64,000 bases of DNA from Enterovibrio norvegicus FF-33 (GCF_000286835.2 NZ_AJYD02000013.1:806857-870856), one strand, 5' to 3'. Counted from the first letter of the stretch, positions 1 to 8,060 are shown. A program made the numbers and translations. Notes: generated by a model from the sequence alone, not told the origin.

Positions 1-361
1 CGGGGCGAATATTAAGGGCGAAACGAAATTCTGTAAAGCCCTTTTCTTCTCCAACTCGTTCAAGTGCGGCTTTTTTGAACAAAACAATCTATTTCACAGT
101 GATCTAGCGGTGTTCTTCGTGATTTAGCCACTCAAATACCGCTTCGTGCGAATCATTACCCTCCGCTTCTTGATCAGTTTCTCAACTATGTGACTACACT
201 GATAAAAAAGCCTTGCGCTATTGATAGGTAAATCAATTTGATTTACTGAGGGACGACGGTTCTCGCTTCTGCTATTTGCAGTGCTGTTCTTGGATCTGCC
301 GACATCCTTGTTACGCGTGCTTGGCCCCAATGCTAACGAGACGAGATACGAGAACCCTTTT
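1..361. other. Intergenic region at left edge
   Basis: No convincing gene lies here. The first ~45 bases (a GCGAATATTAA block, then a run ending in CCCTTTTCT) resemble the DNA just upstream of the minus-strand tRNA-Ser at 10616-10670. That would fit another minus-strand tRNA gene ending just outside the window, but this is inference. The rest is AT-rich and should hold the promoter of the gene starting at 362. Confidence 0.35.
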
Positions 362-1999
362 ATGAAAACATCTGATCTGTTTGTTAAAGCGCTAGAAAAC
401 GAAGGTGTGGAATATATCTACGGTATTCCCGGCGAAGAAAACCTCGATTTCCTCAATTCACTCAAAGCCTCCGACATTAAACTTGTCCTAACTCGGCACG
501 AGCAAGCTGCTGGGTTTATGGCTGCCACCTATGGCCGTTTAACCGGTAAACCCGGCGTCTGTCTTTCTACCCTCGGCCCTGGTGCAACCAACTTCGTGAC
601 GTCGGCTGCGTATGCGCAGTTGGGCGCAATGCCAATGGTGATGCTTGGTGGGCAGAAACCCATCAGGAAAAGTAAGCAAGGCCGTTTTCAGATTGTCGAT
701 GTCGTCAATCTCATGAAACCCATCACCAAATATTCCGAACAGATTGTCGATGGAAACAACGTGCCAGCCATGGTGCGTGAGGCTTTTCGCCTTTGTTCAG
801 AAGAACGCCCTGGCGCAGGCTATCTAGAATTGCCAGAAGATATCGCCGATGAAGATTCGGGGGCTTCCATCTTCGATGTGGTCAATCACCGTCGCCCAGA
901 TGCGAATCATCAGTGTGTTGATCAAGCCGCTGAAATGATCAAAAAAGCCAAAATGCCTTTGCTACTGATCGGCGCAGGTGCGAATCGCAAACGCTCTAGC
1001 TTGGCACTGAAAAAATTCATCGACGACACAGGTATCTACTTCTTCAACACTCAAATGGGTAAAGGTGTTGTCGACGAGCGTCATGAGCGCTTCATTGGCA
1101 CAGCTGCACTTTCTAGCCATGACTTTCTTCACTGCGCCATCGAAAAAGCCGACCTCATCATCAACGTTGGCCATGACGTGATTGAGAAACCCCCTTTCTT
1201 TATGGAGAAAGGCGGCACCAAAGTCATTCATGTGAATTTCTTTGCGGCACGTACCGATGAAGTCTACTTCCCGCAAGTCAACGTGGTGGGTGACATCTGT
1301 TCTTCCGTGAATCGACTGACAGAGAAAGTCGGCAAACTCGAACAAGACATGAGCTTCTTCGGGCGCGTAAAACAAAACGTGGATGAACGCACTACCAAGT
1401 ACTTTGAAGACCGCCGCTTCCCGATGTTGCCGCAGAGACTGGTCAAAGTTATCCGTGATCAGTTAGATGATGAAGACATTGTTACGCTGGATAACGGCGT
1501 CTATAAAATCTGGTTTGCGCGAAACTACCTATGCCATTCCAATAACACTTTGCTGCTCGATAATGCACTGGCAACCATGGGGGCTGGCTTACCTTCGGCG
1601 ATGGTGGCAAAACAGCTTAATCCTGACAAGAAAGTGGTCTCAGTAAACGGGGATGGCGGCTTCATGATGAACTCGCAAGAGATCGAAACCGCCGTGCGTA
1701 TGGGGTTGGACATGGTCGTTATCATCTTGAATGACAGCGCCTACGGCATGATCAAATGGAAACAAGAAGGCATGAACTTTGACAACTACGGGCTAGATTT
1801 TGGTAACCCTGATTTCGTCAAATATGCCAACAGTTTTGGTGCCATTGGTCATCGTCCAGATAGCCATGATGAGTTTCAGTCCATACTCAAAACGGCATTA
1901 AATTCGAAAGGCGTTCATGTGATTGATCTTCCGGTCGACTATTCGCTCAACCACTCGATATTGAATGTATTGATCAAAGAAAGTCGCTCGATCAGTTAA
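362..1999 (+). CDS. Thiamine-diphosphate enzyme, acetolactate synthase large subunit-like
   Basis: This 545-residue protein has the full three-domain TPP-enzyme architecture: N-terminal pyrimidine-binding domain with the catalytic glutamate (E47 in TRHEQAAG), central domain, and C-terminal diphosphate-binding domain with GDG at 430-432 followed about 25 residues later by the metal-binding Asn in ILNDSAYG. The family condenses or decarboxylates 2-oxo acids; acetolactate synthase makes acetolactate from two pyruvates. No small regulatory subunit gene follows, which fits a catabolic AlsS-type enzyme or another 2-oxo-acid decarboxylase rather than biosynthetic IlvB. I start at the ATG at 362 because family similarity begins at MKTSDLF; the upstream in-frame extension has no similarity. 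An aldehyde dehydrogenase follows after 19 bases, so the pair is probably one operon that converts a 2-oxo acid through an aldehyde to an acid. The substrate is unknown. Confidence 0.85.
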   Translation: MKTSDLFVKALENEGVEYIYGIPGEENLDFLNSLKASDIKLVLTRHEQAAGFMAATYGRLTGKPGVCLSTLGPGATNFVTSAAYAQLGAMPMVMLGGQKPIRKSKQGRFQIVDVVNLMKPITKYSEQIVDGNNVPAMVREAFRLCSEERPGAGYLELPEDIADEDSGASIFDVVNHRRPDANHQCVDQAAEMIKKAKMPLLLIGAGANRKRSSLALKKFIDDTGIYFFNTQMGKGVVDERHERFIGTAALSSHDFLHCAIEKADLIINVGHDVIEKPPFFMEKGGTKVIHVNFFAARTDEVYFPQVNVVGDICSSVNRLTEKVGKLEQDMSFFGRVKQNVDERTTKYFEDRRFPMLPQRLVKVIRDQLDDEDIVTLDNGVYKIWFARNYLCHSNNTLLLDNALATMGAGLPSAMVAKQLNPDKKVVSVNGDGGFMMNSQEIETAVRMGLDMVVIILNDSAYGMIKWKQEGMNFDNYGLDFGNPDFVKYANSFGAIGHRPDSHDEFQSILKTALNSKGVHVIDLPVDYSLNHSILNVLIKESRSIS

Positions 2000-2018
2000 A
2001 TACGGAGACGGGATTTCC

Positions 2019-3410
2019 ATGGCAGAACTCAATGTTTATCGCCCATTTGATGGTGGGCTGATCCGTTCCATTCCTCTACAAAGCGCCAATGACGTTGAAA
2101 CCGCCATTGCCACCGCACATAGCCTGTTCGAAGACAGGCAAGCGTGGCTTGCGCCTCATCAACGTATCGAGATCCTCGAGCGTGTGGTCGAGATTATGTC
2201 GTCACAGGTGGAGGCGCTCACTCGCCTTGCCGCAGAGGAAGGTGGAAAACCCTACACCGATTCAAAAGTTGAAGTGTTACGGGCTATCAACGGCGTGAAA
2301 CTGGCCGTTGAACATATTCCCCAGATTAAAGGCGAGCAAATCCCGATGGGCCAAACGGCTGCATCGGTGAATCGACTCGCCTTTACGATTCGCGAACCGA
2401 TCGGCGTCGTGTCTTCTATCAGTGCCTTCAATCATCCGCTCAATTTGATTGTGCATCAGGTGATCCCCGCGCTGGCGGTGGGCTGTCCGGTCATTATCAA
2501 GCCGGCACTCACCACGCCCCTTTCTTGTCTTCGTTTAGTAGAGATACTGCACGAAGCGGGATTACCCAAAGGTTGGTGTCAGGCCATTGTGTGTGAGAAC
2601 GAAGCGGCCAGTCAGCTGGTGACTGATCCGCGCATCAACTTTTTGTCTTTCATTGGCTCATCGAAGGTCGGCTGGGCGCTGCGATCGCAATTGGCTCCCG
2701 GCACGCGCTGTGCGCTTGAGCATGGCGGTGCAGCTCCCGTGATTGTTGATACCAGCGCCAATATAGAAGAAGTGGTTCCTAGCCTTGCTAAAGGTGGGTT
2801 TTATCACGCTGGGCAAGTGTGTGTTTCCGTCCAACGTGTTTACGCGCATCAATCATTTTGTCGTGAACTGGCGGTGAGGATTGCAGAAGCTGGCGAGAAC
2901 ATGCAAGTTGGCGACCCACTCAATCCCAATACCGAAATTGGCCCGTTGATCCTTCCTCGAGAAGTCGATCGCGTTGACGATTGGGTTCAGGAGGCGATTG
3001 AAGCGGGCGCGGAACTTCTGAGCGGGGGCAAACGCATCTCAGACACCTACTATGCACCAACCGTGCTGCTCAACCCGCCTGAAAACGTGCGCGTTTCTCA
3101 AATGGAAATCTTCGGCCCTGTGATTTGCGTCTATTCCTACGGCGAGAAAGAAGACGCGATAAGACGCGCTAACGCCCTGCCCTTTGCATTCCAAGCCGCC
3201 GTGTTCACCAACAATTTAGAGAATGCTCTTCACATTACGCAAAGGCTCAATGCGACGGCTGTCATGGTCAACGACCACACGGCGTTTCGTGTTGATTGGA
3301 TGCCCTTCGGCGGCCGAGATTCATCGGGTGTCGGCTTAGGTGGCATTCAATACTCCATGCATGAAATGACCCGAGACAAGATGCTAGTGTTTAAGAGCCC
3401 GAGTCTTTAG
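2019..3410 (+). CDS. Aldehyde dehydrogenase family protein
   Basis: NAD(P)-dependent aldehyde dehydrogenase, 463 residues, a little shorter than the typical ~480-500. The nucleophilic cysteine is C268 in HAGQVCVSVQR and the general-base glutamate is E234 in LEHGGAAP. The Rossmann-fold segment FIGSSKVGWALR and the late EIFGPV motif are present. LEHGG differs from the common LELGG, placing it in the lactaldehyde/vanillin/phosphonoacetaldehyde-type branches rather than betaine-aldehyde dehydrogenase; this subfamily assignment is tentative. The start has GGAGAC upstream. The gene follows the TPP-dependent enzyme by 19 bases and is followed by a terminator, so the two genes form a closed two-gene operon and probably act sequentially. 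Confidence 0.85.
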   Translation: MAELNVYRPFDGGLIRSIPLQSANDVETAIATAHSLFEDRQAWLAPHQRIEILERVVEIMSSQVEALTRLAAEEGGKPYTDSKVEVLRAINGVKLAVEHIPQIKGEQIPMGQTAASVNRLAFTIREPIGVVSSISAFNHPLNLIVHQVIPALAVGCPVIIKPALTTPLSCLRLVEILHEAGLPKGWCQAIVCENEAASQLVTDPRINFLSFIGSSKVGWALRSQLAPGTRCALEHGGAAPVIVDTSANIEEVVPSLAKGGFYHAGQVCVSVQRVYAHQSFCRELAVRIAEAGENMQVGDPLNPNTEIGPLILPREVDRVDDWVQEAIEAGAELLSGGKRISDTYYAPTVLLNPPENVRVSQMEIFGPVICVYSYGEKEDAIRRANALPFAFQAAVFTNNLENALHITQRLNATAVMVNDHTAFRVDWMPFGGRDSSGVGLGGIQYSMHEMTRDKMLVFKSPSL

Positions 3411-3435
3411 ACGTTTAGCAAGACTCAAACCAAAT

Positions 3436-3468
3436 AAGCACAAAGTGACACTGACTTTGTGCTTTTTT
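3436..3468 (+). terminator. Rho-independent terminator
   Basis: Inverted repeat AAGCACAAAG / CTTTGTGCTT followed by a T run. It closes the two-gene operon of the TPP enzyme and aldehyde dehydrogenase. Confidence 0.85.
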
Positions 3469-3652
3469 AAAACCCTCTGTTTGATATCGATTACATCGCT
3501 TATCCGCACTTTCTCGTGTGATTCATGTGGCTAAAAATCAACCATTCATATAGAATCGCCGCCTCTTAGGTAACATGACTTACCTTGACCTTTCAGACAG
3601 TGCATCAGGAGAACGTTTCTGTCTGCGTTTACACAAGCACAGGCAATACTTC

Positions 3653-4012
3653 ATGCACATTCTTAAACTTAGCGGCACGCTCGCAGTAGCAACGCTTTGT
3701 ATCCAGCTGGTTAACATGATCAGTGTCCGCTACCTTGATGCATCAAACGTTTTGATGTCGGCAGCGAAGATTTGTCTTCTCGCCATCCCATTTATGTATA
3801 TCGGCAGTGTCGGCTTTTCCGTTTATTACGGCAGCGGCGCACAAAAATTCCCGTATGTTTCACTGGTGCTGATGGCGGCGGGTTTTTCTACTTTGTTCGG
3901 CATTGTTCTGACGCTATTTTTTCAGAAAGTCATCCCCACTCCCCAGCAGTTACTTGGCTGTGTGCTATTACTGGCAGGAATTGGTGTCACTGTGCTGGGG
4001 AAAAACGCATGA
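3653..4012 (+). CDS. Small EamA/DMT-like inner-membrane protein
   Basis: A 119-residue protein from the ATG at 3653, with four predicted hydrophobic segments: LSGTLAVATLCIQLV, SAAKICLLAIPFMYIG, FPYVSLVLMAAGFSTLFGIVL and QQLLGCVLLLAGIGVTVLG. Size and topology resemble small drug/metabolite-type transporters, and the last helix (LLGCVLLLAGIGV) is typical of the EamA superfamily. An in-frame ATG exists 78 bases upstream (3575), but the added residues are hydrophilic and unlike the family, so the later start is preferred. Substrate unknown. It probably has its own transcript, since a terminator precedes it and AT-rich non-coding sequence follows. Confidence 0.65.
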   Translation: MHILKLSGTLAVATLCIQLVNMISVRYLDASNVLMSAAKICLLAIPFMYIGSVGFSVYYGSGAQKFPYVSLVLMAAGFSTLFGIVLTLFFQKVIPTPQQLLGCVLLLAGIGVTVLGKNA

Positions 4013-4299
4013 TAACCTTGTTTACCCGAATTTCAGATACAACCAAGTTCATTGTGTCATTGCATGACTCATTTTTGGACAATTCCCTCTTAGGAGCAGC
4101 AGACTCGAACTCCTTCTTCGGATAACTTCAAGTTGGGTAAAGCGAACTAAGCTGCATTGTTGTCCGCTAGTGCTAGTTTTGATCGTAACTTGAGCATGCC
4201 TCCATTTTTCAAACTTACTAAAAAACAGACGCCTACCATTGAAAATGACTATTAAAGACCATAAGTAATATAGATCAAATTGTCTATAAGGGTGTTCGC

Positions 4300-4473
4300 A
4301 TGGGTATTGCAAAGTCTGGTGAGAAAGCTAAAAAATCTGGCCAATATGAAATTATTGGGCCTAGAGGTGGTGCAACAGGTCAAGAACGAACCGTTGTGAA
4401 AGGTGAACCAATGCCGCCAACCCCCAAAAAAGGGCAAAAATACAAACTTATCGACCCAACAAAACACAAATGA
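4300..4473 (+). CDS. YjzC-like small protein
   Basis: A 57-residue basic protein beginning MGIAKSGEKAKKSGQYEIIG. The core GPRGGATGQERTVVKGEPMP followed by PPTPKKGQ closely resembles the YjzC family known from Bacillus and scattered proteobacteria, whose function is unknown. A good ribosome-binding site (AAGGG at 4288-4292) lies 7 bases before the ATG. The protein has no cysteine or membrane segment. It is the first of a set of small AT-rich genes and is followed 15 bases later by a lipoprotein gene on the same strand. Confidence 0.75.
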   Translation: MGIAKSGEKAKKSGQYEIIGPRGGATGQERTVVKGEPMPPTPKKGQKYKLIDPTKHK

Positions 4474-4488
4474 ATTTAGGATATTGAT

Positions 4489-4830
4489 ATGACAAGCAAC
4501 CTTTCAAAGTTTAATAATTGCCAGCTTTTCATTGTGTTTATATCTTCACTATATTTAGTAGGATGTAACGACGGAGTAGTTGAAATAAAAACAGAGCAAG
4601 TTCGCGCACAACAAATATTGTTGAACTCAATTGCTGCTGGCTGTGAAGGGAAATTATCAATGTCTATCACCACAACAGGAGATATTCAGAATCCTGCAAA
4701 TTATACAGTTAGCTGTTCTGAAATGGATAAAAAAAGTGAACTATTCCGCGTGTTGTCGGATGAAGACCTAGAACAGGTTAAAGCTAAGCAAGAGGAACTA
4801 AGTAAGCCTATATTTGTGCTGACAGAATAA
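4489..4830 (+). CDS. Hypothetical lipoprotein
   Basis: A 113-residue protein with a hydrophobic N-terminus (LFIVFISSLYLV) and lipobox LVGC around residue 26, so it is predicted to be lipid-anchored in the envelope after signal peptidase II cleavage. The mature part is short and hydrophilic, with two further cysteines (AAGCEGK and VSCSEM) that could form a disulfide. I do not recognise the family. Its codon use is AT-rich compared with flanking core genes, consistent with horizontal transfer. It may be co-transcribed with the YjzC-like gene 15 bases upstream. Confidence 0.6.
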   Translation: MTSNLSKFNNCQLFIVFISSLYLVGCNDGVVEIKTEQVRAQQILLNSIAAGCEGKLSMSITTTGDIQNPANYTVSCSEMDKKSELFRVLSDEDLEQVKAKQEELSKPIFVLTE

Positions 4831-5015
4831 GTAACCATTGTATCTCGTTGCAAAGTACTGGACAGAAACGGCTTAGAGCTAATGCCTTAAACCATTCTTT
4901 TCGGATAAGGCGAGTTTGGGCAGTCCACAAAACGTCTCAAAAGAGTCTATTTAGTTTTTGGCTGTCCGATCCTCGGCTTTATCAGCAACAGCTATTTCCG
5001 TGACATCAGGGTGAT

Positions 5016-5342
5016 TTAGAGCAAACTCTCGTGCTCATCTTCTATCCACAGAGGAGCGAAGCCTTGCCTTTTGCTGAGTAAATTCACGAAAAATCGAACA
5101 TCGACATAATCGACATAATTTTGTGCCTCCTGTTTTACATCCAACGTGTAATGCACTGAATATTCTCCAGACGACTCACTGAAGGTGATTGAACTAACAA
5201 TATGTCCAATGCCACTACCGATACCATTTCCAAAAAACACCTTTGAGCCAATAGGTGGCAAACAAGGCATTTCTATCACTTTTTCAAAGACTGCGACTTG
5301 CTTTTTACCATCCAGCAGCGAAATAGATTGCTTAAGTTTCAA
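5016..5342 (-). CDS. Hypothetical protein
   Basis: A 108-residue soluble protein with no signal peptide or transmembrane segment. The segment PPIGSKVFFGNGIGSGIGHIV, followed by alternating polar/hydrophobic stretches, suggests a small beta-rich fold. No family recognised. It is on the opposite strand from the lipoprotein and co-oriented with the next two small genes, with gaps of 60-130 bases, so the three may form an accessory cluster. Confidence 0.45.
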   Translation of the reverse strand: MKLKQSISLLDGKKQVAVFEKVIEMPCLPPIGSKVFFGNGIGSGIGHIVSSITFSESSGEYSVHYTLDVKQEAQNYVDYVDVRFFVNLLSKRQGFAPLWIEDEHESLL

Positions 5343-5401
5343 CGTCTTTTTCCTATATACCGTCTATCATCATGAATTTTTTAAACTTTATTATTTTCCA
5401 A

Positions 5402-5758
5402 TTACTCCTCGCTTCGCCATGATCTATTTAAGCCTTCTGAAAAATCATTATCAATTTCAATTCGGTCAAAGAGGTCACGTTCCTTTTTATTAGGTAGTTT
5501 GTATTTATAAAATACATCAGAAACAAATTTCATGTCATGAACATCATCCTTTAAGGATTGAATGTTTTCGCTAATTTGTTCAAGAGTGTATGCTTGTTGT
5601 TCAAGTAGTTCCCTTTGTTGCTTAAGATGCTCCTCGCCATAAGCGACAAAGTTAGTGCTTTGGCTTTTCATCTGAATCAATATTGCAGAGAGTTTAAAAA
5701 AGATCCCTAGCAACACCAACAAGGCAAGCACACCTGTAGTTATATGAAATAATTCCAC
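5402..5758 (-). CDS. Hypothetical membrane-anchored coiled-coil protein
   Basis: A 118-residue protein with one N-terminal transmembrane helix (GVLALLVLLGIFFKLSAIL) followed by a glutamine/glutamate-rich heptad region (EEHLKQQRELLEQQAYTLEQ, continuing to about residue 75) that should form a coiled coil, and a charged C-terminus. This resembles small phage or plasmid membrane proteins in layout only; no family was recognised. ATG with AGGAGG-like sequence just upstream on the minus strand (complement of CCTCCT at 5763-5768). Confidence 0.55.
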   Translation of the reverse strand: MELFHITTGVLALLVLLGIFFKLSAILIQMKSQSTNFVAYGEEHLKQQRELLEQQAYTLEQISENIQSLKDDVHDMKFVSDVFYKYKLPNKKERDLFDRIEIDNDFSEGLNRSWRSEE

Positions 5759-5892
5759 AATTCCTCCTGCAACTTACGTCACGACAATGGGCGCGTATCA
5801 AGTGGCACAACCAGTTTACCAATCGTGATCACGACACTTTTTAATAATCATAAGTATCTGAAAATCGACCACATTTATTTTTGTTTGACATA

Positions 5893-6174
5893 TTACAGAG
5901 TTAGAAAGCCAACAGACAATCCTAATAAGCTCACCGAAAATGTAAGCCAAAACTGCCAATGCTTTATGAAAAAAGCCTTTATTTCGCTTCGCTTTTCTAT
6001 CCGTTTGGCTTTCACTACAGCAACGTTAGGATCTTTAAGCCAGCCTCTTTTAAGAGCTTTCTTTTCTTCCTCTTCCGAATCGACGGTTAGCGTATCTAGG
6101 TAATACCCCCAAATAATATGCTGACCTCCCTCTGGCTTATACAACATTCTCGGATATTGATTACTCAATGACAC
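5893..6174 (-). CDS. Hypothetical phage-like small protein with C-terminal membrane helix
   Basis: A 93-residue protein. The N-terminal half has the pattern YPRMLYKPEGG, then TVDSEEEEKKALKRGW, which resembles a short motif common in phage structural or accessory proteins (a Y-K-P start, a V-D-S-E-E-E block and a G-W end). The C-terminal half has a predicted transmembrane helix (WQFWLTFSVSLLGLSVGFLT). The phage resemblance is from memory of the pattern and needs a profile search. The gene lies next to a decayed tRNA array, a typical place for integrated DNA. Confidence 0.5.
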   Translation of the reverse strand: MSLSNQYPRMLYKPEGGQHIIWGYYLDTLTVDSEEEEKKALKRGWLKDPNVAVVKAKRIEKRSEIKAFFIKHWQFWLTFSVSLLGLSVGFLTL

Positions 6175-6520
6175 TAACCCTCTAACAATTTATCAAATTC
6201 TAAAGTGGGGTATAACCTACGTCCACCTTTTACTCATCGGTACTCAACACGCCGACGCTGTCATAAATATCCGGTAGAAATGTACCACACAGTGCATAAA
6301 GCGAGGCTTGATTTTGGTCGCATTGATAACTGATTGGTTATTGGTTAATCGGCCAGCAACTACCAGCATTTGTGGGGTGAATTTGTGAGAGTTAAAAGAT
6401 TAGTTTAAATAATGTAAAGTTTGTGTTTTGCGAGATAAGTGAAGAACGTTCGAAAATGAAAATGGGGCATAAACCGTTTAGAGTGATCGACCTGAACCGC
6501 TCTTCGCACACGTGCAAACC

Positions 6521-6745
6521 TTCCAGCGGGACTCAAGCCGAAGGCTCAAGAGTCCATTTACTTAACTTAAATTTCAGATACAAAAAAGCCCCAGCATTTC
6601 TGCTGAGGCTTCGTTGTGTTGGCGGAACGGCCGGGCTGGCGCACCAGCGGGACTCAAGCCGTAGGCTAGTGAGAGTCCCACACCCAAATTCAGTACATAC
6701 AAAAAAGCCCCGTCATTGCTGACGAGGCTTCGTTGTGTTGGCGGA
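6521..6745 (-). repeat. Tandem decayed tRNA/terminator units next to tRNA-Asp
   Basis: Two ~120-bp units precede the intact tRNA-Asp. Each has a T-arm-like segment (CGGGACTCAAGCCG, compare CGGGACTCGAACCCG in tRNA-Asp) at 6527 and 6648. Each is followed by a minus-strand terminator and a TTGTGTTGGCGGA block (6580-6625 and 6699-6745). The two terminator stems differ (AGCA/TGCT versus GTCA/TGAC) but both still pair. The pattern fits a tRNA array that was duplicated and then decayed. I see no intact protein gene in 6175-6738. Confidence 0.6.
6699..6731 (-). terminator. Terminator of tRNA-Asp
   Basis: On the minus strand a GAAGCCTCGTCA / TGACGGGGCTT hairpin is followed by six T residues, directly downstream of the tRNA-Asp 3' end. 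Confidence 0.8.
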
Positions 6746-6815
6746 GCGGACGGGACTCGAACCCGCGACCCCCGGCGTGACAGGCCGGTATTCTAACCAA
6801 CTGAACTACCGCTCC
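6739..6815 (-). tRNA. tRNA-Asp (GUC)
   Basis: A 77-nt cloverleaf on the minus strand with encoded CCA. The acceptor GGAGCGG pairs with CCGCTCC, the anticodon loop reads CTGTCAC (anticodon GTC) and the T-loop has GGTTCGAGTCCCG. A Rho-independent terminator follows. Confidence 0.97.
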
Positions 6816-6854
6816 AATTCTGTATGAAATCCGGTTTTACAACCCAACTTCTAG

Positions 6855-6881
6855 AATTTGGCGGAGAAATAGGGATTTGAA
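6855..6881. repeat. attL-like direct repeat: tRNA-Ser 3' fragment
   Basis: These 27 bases are identical to 10521-10547, the 3' end of the intact tRNA-Ser(UGA), in the same orientation. Identity stops abruptly at the T-loop side (TGCTAC here, CCCTAG in the tRNA). It is interpreted as the displaced attachment-site copy left by site-specific integration. Confidence 0.85.
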
Positions 6882-7103
6882 TGCTACACCTATCAATCAA
6901 AAGTGCTGTAATTACAATGAGTTATCTGTTTTTATCAAAAATCAATTTAACCGTATGTCTAGTACATATTAATAGCGATAAAACAGTTAACCGTCAAGGA
7001 AATCCGATTATTTATCTGATGTTTGCGGTTTTATGGGTAAATTAAGGGAAATGCGGATTGTTTGCATTATATGTTTGAGGATGCATCGGTCAATGTTCAG
7101 TAA

Positions 7104-7154
7104 GTTAGTTTGTTAGTAATGTTTGTTCGGAACAAATATTGCTAACAAACTAAC
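7104..7154. repeat. 51-bp near-perfect palindrome
   Basis: Two 25-base arms around a single central base (7129). The only imperfections are at 7117/7141 and 7121/7137, both G-T type. The arms contain GTTAGTTTGTTAG and CTAACAAACTAAC. No T run follows, so it is not a standard terminator. It lies ~220 bp inside the left end of the integrative element. The remaining sequence 6882-7288 contains no gene that I can see. Confidence 0.75.
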
Positions 7155-7288
7155 GTTTCGCCATGACCTGTTTAAACTCACTTTGGATAGAAGTGTATCA
7201 GTGGCTTTGCTAATTTAGCGTACTATAAATTACCAGAAGTATGGAAAAAGATCTAAGTGAGTGATTAATTTTTGTAGGCTACTACAGC

Positions 7289-7795
7289 TTAAGCTTGTTC
7301 GCTAGGGTGCGCCCAGATATGAGGGGCAGTATAAGGACCTGTCATACTTGACGTTGACTCACCAACGCCGTCAAGTGCACCATTAGTTAACTCTAGTGCA
7401 AACCAATTCTCTAATGGTGCTAATGTCTCAACAGGCAAACCAACTTTATGTGGTGTATTGTAACGTCGAGCATAGTGGTGAACCTCGCCCATGATAAATA
7501 CCACGTCTGGCTTAAGCTCTTGTTCCGCTTTTTCCATCAGACGAGTGGCGTAGCCTTGGCGCTGATATTCTGGAAGTACAGCTAAAGGCGCAACCACGTA
7601 ACACTTCAAGTGCGGTGCTGTATCAATGGTAATTGGGGTATAACATGCGTGTGCAACACCTTCGTAAACGATGGAGTAACTACCATCAGCAATAAGGTCG
7701 TCTGCAAACTTTGCGTATAATTTAGCGTGCCCTTCATTATAAAGCCCGCCTGCTATTGTGAATGTTTCATACTGAATTTCGTAAGGTGTTTTCAT
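7289..7795 (-). CDS. GNAT family N-acetyltransferase
   Basis: A 168-residue acyl-CoA-dependent acetyltransferase. The acetyl-CoA pyrophosphate-binding motif is VLPEYQRQGYATRLM (Q/R-x-x-G-x-A/G signature), preceded by the beta strand LKCYVVAPLA. The C-terminal half (VVFIMGEVHHYARRYNTPHK) fits the family of single-domain GNATs annotated as predicted N-acetyltransferase YhbS-like. The substrate cannot be deduced; members acetylate small amines, antibiotics or proteins. It is cargo of the tRNA-Ser element and lies on the strand opposite the TetR gene. AAAAGAGGAG lies upstream of the ATG. It has no partner gene in an operon. Confidence 0.8.
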   Translation of the reverse strand: MKTPYEIQYETFTIAGGLYNEGHAKLYAKFADDLIADGSYSIVYEGVAHACYTPITIDTAPHLKCYVVAPLAVLPEYQRQGYATRLMEKAEQELKPDVVFIMGEVHHYARRYNTPHKVGLPVETLAPLENWFALELTNGALDGVGESTSSMTGPYTAPHIWAHPSEQA

Positions 7796-8046
7796 TTTTT
7801 ATTCTCCTCTTTTATTTCGTAAAGTGATTTTTGCCTTATACCAATTACATCAATTATCTGATCATTATTACTGGATAAATAACGTAATAGTTGCGTTAAA
7901 AATTATTGTAGAATAACTACTTATAAGAATGTTTGTCTTACTCTTAGGTGATTTTCCTACGTAATAAATAGATCATATAATTAGTGATATTGGTATTATT
8001 CCTAGTCTCTTTTAGGATAATGGATTACGTATTTTTTTAAATTGAC

Positions 8047-8060
8047 TGACTGGTCGGTCA
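8047..8060. promoter_or_regulatory. TetR-type operator 1
   Basis: TGACTGGTCGGTCA fits the palindrome TGACYG-NN-CRGTCA. The same consensus recurs at 8217-8230, so both are probably bound by the adjacent TetR-family protein. This site lies ~220 bp upstream of tetR, toward the acetyltransferase. Confidence 0.6.

Noticed and set aside
962-1375. 137-codon minus-strand frame within the acetolactate synthase-like gene
   Set aside because: It is antisense to a well-conserved enzyme and has no ribosome-binding site or recognisable domain.
6423-6722. 99-codon frame on the + strand beside tRNA-Asp
   Set aside because: It lies wholly within the decayed tRNA/terminator repeats, has no ribosome-binding site, and its translation simply reflects the repeated units.
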